DNA of 12,644 nucleotides. Origin: CAYJLB01 sp964370845 (GTDB lineage Bacteria; Bacillota; Clostridia; Oscillospirales; Ruminococcaceae). Location of the stretch: NCBI GenBank assembly GCA_964370845.1, contig CAYJLB010000062.1:1-12644 (forward strand), written 5' to 3'. This document shows positions 7,060 to 12,644 of this stretch, piece after piece. The notes under the pieces were generated by a model that had not been told where the DNA came from, did no database searches, and saw nothing but the letters and a program-made list of their open reading frames with translations. Every line of letters starts with the position of its first letter. The first letter of the stretch is position 1. The translations under genes and the position numbers were made by a program.

Positions 7060-8261
7060 TAATCCACCAAAGTTGGGTTCATGTCCTCTTCCCAAGGAAG
7101 TCCCCATTTGTTAAGTGCGTCCATAAATGGATCAGGGTCAAACTCCTCAATGTTCCAAACACCTGGTTTACACCATGTTCCGTTCATAACAAGCATTGCA
7201 CCTATCATAGCTGGAACACCTGTTGTGTAAGAAATTGCTTGAGAACCAACTTCTTTATAGCACTCTTGGTGGTCACAAATATTGTAAACATAGTATGTTT
7301 TATCTTTTCCGTCTTTTTTACCTTGGAAAATGCAACCGATATTTGTTTTTCCAACTGTGCGTGGGCCTAGTGACGCTGGGTCAGGTAAAACTGCGCGTAA
7401 AAATTGTAAAGGAACAATTTCTTTACCCTCGTACATAATAGGCTCGATAGAAGTCATTCCGACATTTTCAAGGCATTTTAAGTGAGTTAAGTAGCTTTGT
7501 CCGAATGTCATAAAGAAACGAATTCTTTTAATTCCTGGAATATTTAGTGCAAGACTTTCAATTTCTTCGTGGTGAAGAAGGTACATATCTTTTTCGCCAA
7601 CTTCTTTGAAATTATACACTCTTTTAATTTCCATTGGCTCAGTTTCTACCCAGTCACCATTTTCCCAATAGCTACCATTTGCAGAAACTTCACGAATATT
7701 AATTTCTGGGTTAAAGTTTGTTGCAAAAGGATAACCATGGTCACCACCATTACAATCAAGTATATCAATATAGTTAATTTCATCAAAATGATGCTTAAGT
7801 GCATGAGCAGAGAAAACACCAGTTACACCTGGGTCAAATCCGCTACCTAAAAGTGCACAAATTCCAGCTTCTTTAAATTTTTCGCGGTATGCCCATTGAT
7901 ATTTATATTCAAATTTTGGATTATCGATAGGCTCGTAGTTAGCTGTGTCGATATAATGAGTTTTTGTAGCAAGACAAGCGTCCATAATTGTCAAATCCTG
8001 ATAAGGAAGGGCAAGATTTAGAACAACGTCAGGTTTAAACTCATTAATTAGCGCAATAAGTTCCTCTGTTTTATCAGCATCAACTTGTGCTGTGTGGATT
8101 ATAGTTTTTGTTTTTCCTTCAAGACTAGCTTTAACCGCATCGCATTTTGATTTTGTACGGCTAGCAATCATTATCTCCTCAAAAACTTCACTATTTTGGC
8201 AACATTTGTGAATTGCAACTCCTGCAACACCACCGCAACCAACGATTAAACATTTTCCCAT
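7059..8261 (-). CDS. Carboxynorspermidine/carboxyspermidine dehydrogenase (saccharopine dehydrogenase family)
   Basis: A protein of 400 residues that would reductively condense aspartate semialdehyde with a diamine (putrescine or diaminopropane) using NAD(P)H, giving the carboxy-triamine that the next gene product decarboxylates. The N-terminus is a Rossmann dinucleotide site, L-I-V-G-C-G-G-V-A-G at about 5-14. Other family features are L-N-L-A-L-P-Y-Q-D (81-89), D-T-A-N-Y-E-P (105-111) and G-F-D-P-G-V-T (141-147). A GGAGGAAA ribosome site is placed well before the ATG. It follows speB after 18 bp and overlaps nspC by 1 bp. Lysine-pathway saccharopine dehydrogenase is the alternative, but the direct coupling to nspC and the polyamine genes argues strongly for the polyamine role. 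Confidence 0.93.
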   Translation of the reverse strand: MGKCLIVGCGGVAGVAIHKCCQNSEVFEEIMIASRTKSKCDAVKASLEGKTKTIIHTAQVDADKTEELIALINEFKPDVVLNLALPYQDLTIMDACLATKTHYIDTANYEPIDNPKFEYKYQWAYREKFKEAGICALLGSGFDPGVTGVFSAHALKHHFDEINYIDILDCNGGDHGYPFATNFNPEINIREVSANGSYWENGDWVETEPMEIKRVYNFKEVGEKDMYLLHHEEIESLALNIPGIKRIRFFMTFGQSYLTHLKCLENVGMTSIEPIMYEGKEIVPLQFLRAVLPDPASLGPRTVGKTNIGCIFQGKKDGKDKTYYVYNICDHQECYKEVGSQAISYTTGVPAMIGAMLVMNGTWCKPGVWNIEEFDPDPFMDALNKWGLPWEEDMNPTLVD

Positions 8262-8279
8262 AAGTATTTCCTCCTAAAA

Positions 8280-9122
8280 TTATAATTGTAACAAAATTTC
8301 TCTTGTAATTTTACATGCAAGAGCTGTTGATGCACCGCTTTGGTCATAATGCGGTGACAATTCATTAATATCACAGCCCACAATATTCAGCTGGGATAGT
8401 TGTAAAACTGCGTTTAAAAGCTCTTTAAACGTTACTCCACCAGCTTCGGGCGTTCCAGTTCCCCAAAAGCAAGATGGATCTAAAATGTCCAAATCTAAAG
8501 TAAAATAGACAGGCTTTCCTTTTAGTTTTTGAACACATTCTTCAAATCCTGTTAAATCGAATTTTTGTAAATGTGTGTGATTTTTTGCAAATTCAAATTC
8601 TTGTTTTTCTCCACTTCTTATGCCAAATTGATAGATTTTATCATCACCTAAGAAGTTCCAAACTTGTTTTATAACACCAGAATGTGTTAATTCTTCGCCC
8701 ATATATTCGTCACGTAAATCTGTGTGAGCGTCAAGGTGTATAACATGAAGGTCGGGATATTTTTCATAAACAGCTTTAATCGCTCCAAGAGAAATTAGGT
8801 GTTCACCCCCAAGAATACAAGGCTTTTTCCCGTCGGATAATATTTTTTTTGTTTGATCATAAGTGGCAGAAATCATTTTTTCAGCACTTCCAAAAGGAAG
8901 CTCAAGGTCACCACCGTCAAAGACCAAAATTTCAGTCAAATCTTTGTCGCAATAGGGAGAATATGTTTCAATCCCAAAGCTTTCGCTTCTAATCGCCGAC
9001 GGACCAAAACGTGTTCCCGGACGAAATGATGTTGTGCCGTCAAAAGGAACACCAAAGAGGACAATATCTGCCTCATTATAATCACTTTCACAAGCAATAA
9101 AAGTTTGTATATTTTTATTCAT
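8280..9122 (-). CDS. speB: Agmatinase (ureohydrolase family)
   Basis: A protein of 280 residues, close to the family length. The binuclear manganese site is complete: G-G-E-H with H108, D-A-H-T-D with D131, H133 and D135, and D-L-D with D210 and D212; E254 in I-N-E-L-S-P fits the catalytic glutamate. The S-F-R-P-G-T-R-F-G-P segment near 32-41 is typical of agmatinases rather than arginases. It would hydrolyse agmatine to putrescine and urea, linking the upstream decarboxylase to SpeE. It overlaps the end of speE by 8 bp (ATGAATAA). The nearest purine-rich ribosome site, GAGGAG, is rather far upstream (about 13 bases), so translation may depend on coupling to speE. Guanidinobutyrase or another ureohydrolase is possible but less likely in this operon. 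Confidence 0.92.
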   Translation of the reverse strand: MNKNIQTFIACESDYNEADIVLFGVPFDGTTSFRPGTRFGPSAIRSESFGIETYSPYCDKDLTEILVFDGGDLELPFGSAEKMISATYDQTKKILSDGKKPCILGGEHLISLGAIKAVYEKYPDLHVIHLDAHTDLRDEYMGEELTHSGVIKQVWNFLGDDKIYQFGIRSGEKQEFEFAKNHTHLQKFDLTGFEECVQKLKGKPVYFTLDLDILDPSCFWGTGTPEAGGVTFKELLNAVLQLSQLNIVGCDINELSPHYDQSGASTALACKITREILLQL

Positions 9123-9969
9123 TTTCTAAAAGCATCTCCTCAACATATTTAGGCAAACAAAAACAGCCAATATGCAAGTTTTTTGTATAATATTTGGTTT
9201 TAATATTGAGTTTTTCCCAATTTTCTCCACATAAATCCTTGGTAGGGTGGTATTTTTTTGACGCAAAACCAAAAAGCCAATGTCCCGAAGGATAAGTAGG
9301 AATATGCGCCTGATAAACTTTTGCGATAGGGAAGTTAATTGATATTCTCGCATGAGCCCGTTTCATTTCAAGTGCGTCCCCGCCATAAAAGGGACTTTCA
9401 TGTTGATTTACCATAATTCCCTCATCAGTAAGTGCGGAAAAGCAGTTTCCATAAAACTCTTTAGTGAATAAAACTTCACCAGGGCCAGACGGGTCGGTTG
9501 AGTCAACAATTATAAGGTCATATTTGTTAGAAATTTTGCGGATATATTTAATTCCATCACCAATATGTATTTTTGCTTTTGGATTTTCAAATCCTATAGC
9601 GGTTTTTGGCAAATACATTTTTGAAACTTCAATAACACGCTCATCGATTTCCACAAGGTCAATATTTTCAATTCCGTCATAATTTCCAAGTTCACGCAAA
9701 ATACCACCGTCGCCAGCACCAATTACAAGCACATTTTTAATATTTGGGTTAACTGCCATAGGGACATGGACAAGCATTTCATGGTAGATAAACTCATCTT
9801 TTTCCGTCAACATAACAACGCCATCTAAGGTTAAAAAATTTCCAAACTCAAAACTTTTATACACACCAATATCTTGATAGTCGCTTTTTTCGCTGTGTAG
9901 CTGTTTTTCAATTTTAATAGACAGTTTTACATCTGGTGTGTGATATTCGCTGTACCATAAATTATCCAT
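9115..9969 (-). CDS. speE: Spermidine synthase (polyamine aminopropyltransferase)
   Basis: A protein of 284 residues of normal length. It moves the aminopropyl group from decarboxylated SAM to putrescine, giving spermidine and methylthioadenosine. The N-terminal beta domain carries Q32 and Y-H-E (62-64). The methyltransferase-like fold shows G-A-G-D-G-G (84-89), E107 in L-V-E-I-D, G-D-G (137-139) and the catalytic D156 in V-D-S-T-D-P. The C-terminal part has P-T-Y-P-S-G-x-W as in the family. It overlaps both neighbours by 8 bp (decarboxylase upstream, speB downstream), so translation is tightly coupled; GAGGTG precedes the ATG. With speD at the head of the operon, the SAM-dependent route is complete. 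Confidence 0.95.
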   Translation of the reverse strand: MDNLWYSEYHTPDVKLSIKIEKQLHSEKSDYQDIGVYKSFEFGNFLTLDGVVMLTEKDEFIYHEMLVHVPMAVNPNIKNVLVIGAGDGGILRELGNYDGIENIDLVEIDERVIEVSKMYLPKTAIGFENPKAKIHIGDGIKYIRKISNKYDLIIVDSTDPSGPGEVLFTKEFYGNCFSALTDEGIMVNQHESPFYGGDALEMKRAHARISINFPIAKVYQAHIPTYPSGHWLFGFASKKYHPTKDLCGENWEKLNIKTKYYTKNLHIGCFCLPKYVEEMLLENE

Positions 9970-11422
9970 TTGTGTTCACCTCTTTCAGTACATTAATTCT
10001 TGAAGCGTCCATGGTTTCAGGCCCTGTAATAAGACAACCTTTTTCCTTTGAATAATTGATATATTTTATTATTTCGCTAGTAACTTTTTCACCAGGGGCA
10101 AGTAGTGGAATTCCAGGAGGATAGCACATAACAAATTCTCCACAAATTTTATCCACACATTCCTCAAGAGGAAGGCTTATTTTTTCGGCAAAAAAAGCTT
10201 TTTGCGGTGACATTTCAACAACTGGGTCAACATATTCGCTTTCTATCATGCCAAACTTGTCCTTTTTATATCTGCGTCGAATTTCAGCAAGGGCAGTTAT
10301 AAGTCGTTCAATATTTTTCTTTTTGTCACCAACAGAAACATATGCAAGAATGTTTCCAAGGTCACCAAGTTCTATTTGAATATCATATTCATCACGCAAA
10401 ATATCGTAAACCTCTTTGCCCGCAAGTCCAATTCCTAAGGTGTTTACAGACAGCTTTGTCGTGTCAAAATCATATACACTGTCGCCGTTTACTATTTCCT
10501 TTGAATAGGCATAATAATCACCGATTTCGTTGATTTCATTTCTCATATACTCAGAGAATTTTTTTACTTTTTCAAAAATTTCCTCACCGTGTAAGGCAAG
10601 ATTTTTTCTTGAAATATCAAGGCTTGCCATCAAAAGATAGGAAGCACTTGTGGTTTGAGTAAGGTTTATAATTTGTCTTACATAGTCAGCATTTACACTT
10701 TCACCGCATAGTAAAATAGAACTTTGGGTGAGTGAACCGCCCGACTTGTGCATACTAACACTTGCCATATCAGCACCTGCCGCCATGGCTGAAATAGGCA
10801 TATCTTTTCCAAAATAAAAGTGGGTTCCGTGTGCCTCGTCAACCAAAACTTTTATATTATGCTTGTGTGCAAGTTCTACTATGCTCTTAAGGTCGGAACA
10901 AATTCCGTAATATGTAGGGTTATTCACAAGAATTCCCTTTACATCAGGATTTTCTTTTATTGCTTTTTCAACATCGCTAACACTCATTCCAAGTGCAATT
11001 CCAAGACGAGAATTTGTCTGTGGATTTACATAAACAGGAATTGCGCCACACAAAACAAAGGCATTTATAACACTTTGGTGGACGTTTCGTGGTAAAATAA
11101 TTTTCTCCCCTTGTTTGACAGTGGCAAAAATCATCGCTTGTACAGAAGACGTTGTTCCTCCAACCATAAAAAATGCGTGTGCAGCTTTAAATGCTTTAGC
11201 CGCCAAATTTTCCGCGTCTTTAATAACCGACACAGGATGGCAAAGATTGTCAAGACATAGCATTGAATTTACGTCAACGCTTAGGCATTTTTCACCTAAA
11301 AATTCTGTAAGTGCAGGGTTTCCCTTACCTCTTTTGTGACCAGGCACATCAAAGGGAACAATTTTGTTATTTCTAAGGCTTTCAAGTGCCTCTAGTATAG
11401 GAGCTCTTTTTTGTTTATCCAT
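9962..11422 (-). CDS. speA: Orn/Lys/Arg-family decarboxylase, probably arginine decarboxylase
   Basis: A protein of 486 residues of the short, aspartate-aminotransferase-fold branch (Bacillus SpeA type), lacking the N-terminal wing domain of the large enterobacterial enzymes. Visible are the opening P-F-D-V-P-G-H-K-R-G (23-32), D195 in L-V-D-E-A-H-G that contacts the PLP ring nitrogen, and S-M-H-K-S-G-G with the PLP lysine K226. The C-terminal domain shows C-Y-P-P-G-I-P and E-x-I as in the family. It starts 2 bp after the speD stop, with GGAGAA inside the end of speD. Substrate choice among arginine, ornithine and lysine is not readable from these motifs; arginine is preferred because an agmatinase lies in the same operon. 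Confidence 0.88.
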   Translation of the reverse strand: MDKQKRAPILEALESLRNNKIVPFDVPGHKRGKGNPALTEFLGEKCLSVDVNSMLCLDNLCHPVSVIKDAENLAAKAFKAAHAFFMVGGTTSSVQAMIFATVKQGEKIILPRNVHQSVINAFVLCGAIPVYVNPQTNSRLGIALGMSVSDVEKAIKENPDVKGILVNNPTYYGICSDLKSIVELAHKHNIKVLVDEAHGTHFYFGKDMPISAMAAGADMASVSMHKSGGSLTQSSILLCGESVNADYVRQIINLTQTTSASYLLMASLDISRKNLALHGEEIFEKVKKFSEYMRNEINEIGDYYAYSKEIVNGDSVYDFDTTKLSVNTLGIGLAGKEVYDILRDEYDIQIELGDLGNILAYVSVGDKKKNIERLITALAEIRRRYKKDKFGMIESEYVDPVVEMSPQKAFFAEKISLPLEECVDKICGEFVMCYPPGIPLLAPGEKVTSEIIKYINYSKEKGCLITGPETMDASRINVLKEVNTNG

Positions 11423-11424
11423 CG

Positions 11425-12198
11425 CTATTCTCCATAATAAACATTTGTACCGCTGAAAATTTCTATCATTTCTTTTCTCAGCGCATTTGTAATATCAAGT
11501 CTTATTTTAGGTGTGATTTCGTAAACATCGGCGTTAAATAAATAGTTTTGTAAAACTATGTCTTTAATAAGCATTTTTGTGTGGAAAATATTTGATTGAT
11601 AAACATTAACATCAATAGAGTCATATTTATCAAGTGTAGTTTGTTTAATATAATCTTGAATTGTGGCAACTTTATGGTCAAGAAAAAGTTTTTTACCCAT
11701 AATATCTCTAGTAAAACCACGAACTCTGTAGTCCATAGTTATTATGTCAGAGTCAAAACTTCCAATCAAGTAATCAAGCGTAGATAGGGGAGTAATTTCT
11801 CCACAAGTTGCAACGTCAATATCAACACGAAAAGTTGCAATAGAATTTTCGGGATGATATTCAGGATAAGTGTGAACAGTTACATGGCTTTTATCAAGAT
11901 GAGCAACAACAGTTTCACCCATACGTCTTTTTTCCATGTTTTGCTCGGCGATTAAAAGGGTTACCGAGGCCCCTTGAGGTTCATAATCTTGCTTTGAAAT
12001 ATTAAGAACAGTGGCACCAATCATCTCAGTAACTTTCGTCAAAATATCTGTAAGCCTGTCAGAGTTATATTGTTCATTAATATACTTTATATAATCTCTT
12101 TGCTCTCTCTCCGTTTTCGCATAGCAAATATCATAGATATTAAAACTCAGCGATTTTGTAAGATTATTAAATCCATAAAGTTTAAGTTTGTCAGCCAT
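11425..12198 (-). CDS. speD: S-adenosylmethionine decarboxylase proenzyme
   Basis: A protein of 257 residues, the long Escherichia coli-type enzyme rather than the short form of about 125 residues in Bacillus. It resembles the E. coli protein along its whole length, beginning K-L-K-L-Y-G-F-N-N-L-T-K-S. The self-cleavage site is H-L-D-K-S-H, so cutting between K103 and S104 would turn S104 into the pyruvoyl group. Later motifs include V-H-T-Y-P-E, the cysteine in V-A-T-C-G, D-Y-R-V-R-G-F-T-R-D and I-F-H-T-K-M. I start at 12198, preceded by GGGAGA at 12206-12211; the in-frame GTG at 12267 would run through the terminator hairpin and is rejected. It is the first gene of the polyamine operon and sits directly behind a structured leader with a terminator. 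Confidence 0.96.
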   Translation of the reverse strand: MADKLKLYGFNNLTKSLSFNIYDICYAKTEREQRDYIKYINEQYNSDRLTDILTKVTEMIGATVLNISKQDYEPQGASVTLLIAEQNMEKRRMGETVVAHLDKSHVTVHTYPEYHPENSIATFRVDIDVATCGEITPLSTLDYLIGSFDSDIITMDYRVRGFTRDIMGKKLFLDHKVATIQDYIKQTTLDKYDSIDVNVYQSNIFHTKMLIKDIVLQNYLFNADVYEITPKIRLDITNALRKEMIEIFSGTNVYYGE

Positions 12199-12212
12199 TT
12201 GTACATCTCCCG

Positions 12213-12250
12213 AAAATAAAAAAAGTGTGTTGCACAAAGCATACACACTT
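12213..12250 (-). terminator. Attenuator terminator in the speD leader
   Basis: On the minus strand, AAGUGUGU (12243-12250), a bulged A and UGC pair with GCA and ACACACUU (12223-12230) around a 5-base loop. A U-rich run UUUUUAUUUU follows. It ends only a few bases before the speD ribosome site, so it cannot be the end of another gene. It must act as a conditional stop for the polyamine operon. Confidence 0.85.
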
Positions 12251-12337
12251 AAAATCAAACTTAACACAGCAAAAAAGCTGCTCGCTAGAGTTTATATAGC
12301 AAAAAATTACTTTTAACACTCATATTGATATTTTTAC

Positions 12338-12349
12338 AAGTATGTACAC
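12338..12349 (-). promoter_or_regulatory. Putative antiterminator strand
   Basis: GUGUACAUACUU can pair with AAGUGUGUAUGC (12239-12250), the 5' arm of the terminator, in 12 consecutive pairs of which three are G-U. The same strand also forms the 3' side of the UGUAC/GUACA hairpin, so the two states exclude each other. Confidence 0.6.
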
Positions 12350-12498
12350 TAGTACAATTCAGGCGTTTGAACCCAACAGGCATTAAGTTTGCCAGCTTAT
12401 AAAATCAGCGTAATTAAACGCTATCAATAAATATGCCTAAAAAGTAAAAATACAAGTTAGACATGTAATTATTGCTTTTTTAATAAATTACCATACAT

Positions 12499-12527
12499 AT
12501 ATTAACACATCATGATAAATTTGTCAA
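12499..12527 (-). promoter_or_regulatory. Sigma-A type promoter of the polyamine operon
   Basis: On the minus strand there is a perfect TTGACA (12522-12527), a 17-bp spacer and TAATAT (12499-12504). Transcription should begin near 12492. It is the only good promoter seen for the six minus-strand genes. Confidence 0.85.
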
Positions 12528-12644
12528 GATAAATAGCGGAGGATTGTAGGCAGATTTTGCAATTTTAACATCATTGGCAAAAGTACATGATTTTCATAGA
12601 AAATGAATAGACAATTCTATTTATATATGATATAATGGCTGATG
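12528..12644 (+). promoter_or_regulatory. Divergent promoter leading out of the window
   Basis: TAGACA (12608-12613), a 17-bp spacer and a perfect TATAAT (12631-12636) form a strong plus-strand promoter for a gene beyond the window. Just upstream is the perfect inverted repeat ATTTTC-ATA-GAAAAT (12590-12604), which could be an operator. The rest of this intergenic stretch, back to the polyamine promoter, shows no gene. Confidence 0.7.

Larger units (their letters stand above)
12199..12492 (-). promoter_or_regulatory. Structured speD leader, candidate riboswitch or attenuator of unknown class
   Basis: The untranslated leader runs from the predicted start near 12492 to the speD ATG. Read on the minus strand, helices ACUUUU/AAAAGU (12440-12445 with 12309-12314) and UAUUGAUA/UAUCAAUA (12422-12429 with 12323-12330) close a multi-branched region. 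Inside are GCGUUU/AAACGC (12416-12421 with 12363-12368), the hairpin GGCA/UGCC (12390-12393 with 12379-12382) and UGUAC/GUACA (loop UAGU at 12348-12351). Two small hairpins follow (12284-12300, 12267-12280), then the terminator. The segment GUGUACAUACUU (12338-12349) can pair with the terminator's 5' arm over 12 positions. I see none of the conserved cores I know for SAM-I, SAM-II, SAM-III, T-box, lysine, guanidine, M-box, cobalamin or cyclic-di-GMP switches. The ligand, if any, is unknown; a polyamine or SAM would be natural guesses. Confidence 0.7.

Noticed and set aside
7060..7107. Longer start for nspC
   Set aside because: The extra 16 residues are an off-frame reading of the end of the dehydrogenase gene. 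The ATG at 7059 has a ribosome site and matches the family start.
7059..8261. Lysine-pathway saccharopine dehydrogenase
   Set aside because: The family is shared, but the 1-bp overlap with nspC and the polyamine operon context favour the carboxy-triamine enzyme.
12199..12267. N-terminal extension of speD from an in-frame GTG at 12267
   Set aside because: It would translate the terminator hairpin, has no ribosome site, and the E. coli-like N-terminus begins at the ATG at 12198, which has GGGAGA upstream.
12309..12445. 6S RNA, tmRNA or a T-box in the speD leader
   Set aside because: No tmRNA ends, no T-box sequence with its specifier arrangement, and no clear single long hairpin with a central bubble as in 6S RNA. 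The terminator directly before speD fits a cis-acting leader better.

Overview
The window reads as AT-rich chromosomal DNA from an anaerobic Gram-positive of the class Clostridia, perhaps a Lachnospiraceae-like organism. The basis is strong GGAGG ribosome sites, sigma-A type promoters, U-tract terminators, lipoproteins with Gram-positive style leaders, a VTC/DUF4956/beta-helix cluster and a Clostridia-type polyamine operon. The taxonomic placement is inference. There is no sign of phage, transposon, CRISPR, tRNA or rRNA.

Layout, left to right. (1) Positions 1-2546, plus strand: the 3' end of a VTC-domain gene overlaps a DUF4956 membrane protein gene. A lipoprotein of the Cthe_2159-like beta-helix type follows, and the block is closed by a strong terminator near 2599-2634. 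(2) Positions 2660-5838, plus strand: an OmpR-family response regulator and its histidine kinase overlap by ATGA, followed by a lipoprotein made of three PepSY-like repeats. The promoter in front of the regulator and both promoters in front of the PepSY gene share one exact layout, TTTAAT-N5-TTTAAT-N10-TATAAT-like. This suggests that the regulator activates itself and the PepSY gene. (3) Positions 5875-5923: a hairpin terminator shared by the converging transcription units. (4) Positions 5929-12198, minus strand: a tight six-gene polyamine operon in the order speD, Orn/Lys/Arg-family decarboxylase, speE, speB, carboxy(nor)spermidine dehydrogenase, nspC. (5) Positions 12199-12527: the operon's promoter and a leader of about 290 nt. 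(6) Positions 12608-12636: a divergent plus-strand promoter firing out of the window.

How the polyamine genes fit together: the decarboxylase probably makes agmatine from arginine, and SpeB hydrolyses it to putrescine. SpeD makes decarboxylated SAM, and SpeE uses it to aminopropylate putrescine to spermidine. The last two genes encode the other known bacterial route, in which aspartate semialdehyde is condensed with a diamine and the product decarboxylated. One operon therefore carries two routes to triamines.

The most interesting element is the speD leader. It has a good promoter, a highly structured 5' part with mutually exclusive helices, a clear intrinsic terminator just before the speD ribosome site, and an upstream 12-nt segment that can pair along its whole length with the 5' arm of that terminator. 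That is the anatomy of a transcription-attenuating riboswitch or attenuator. I could not match it to any riboswitch class whose consensus I know.
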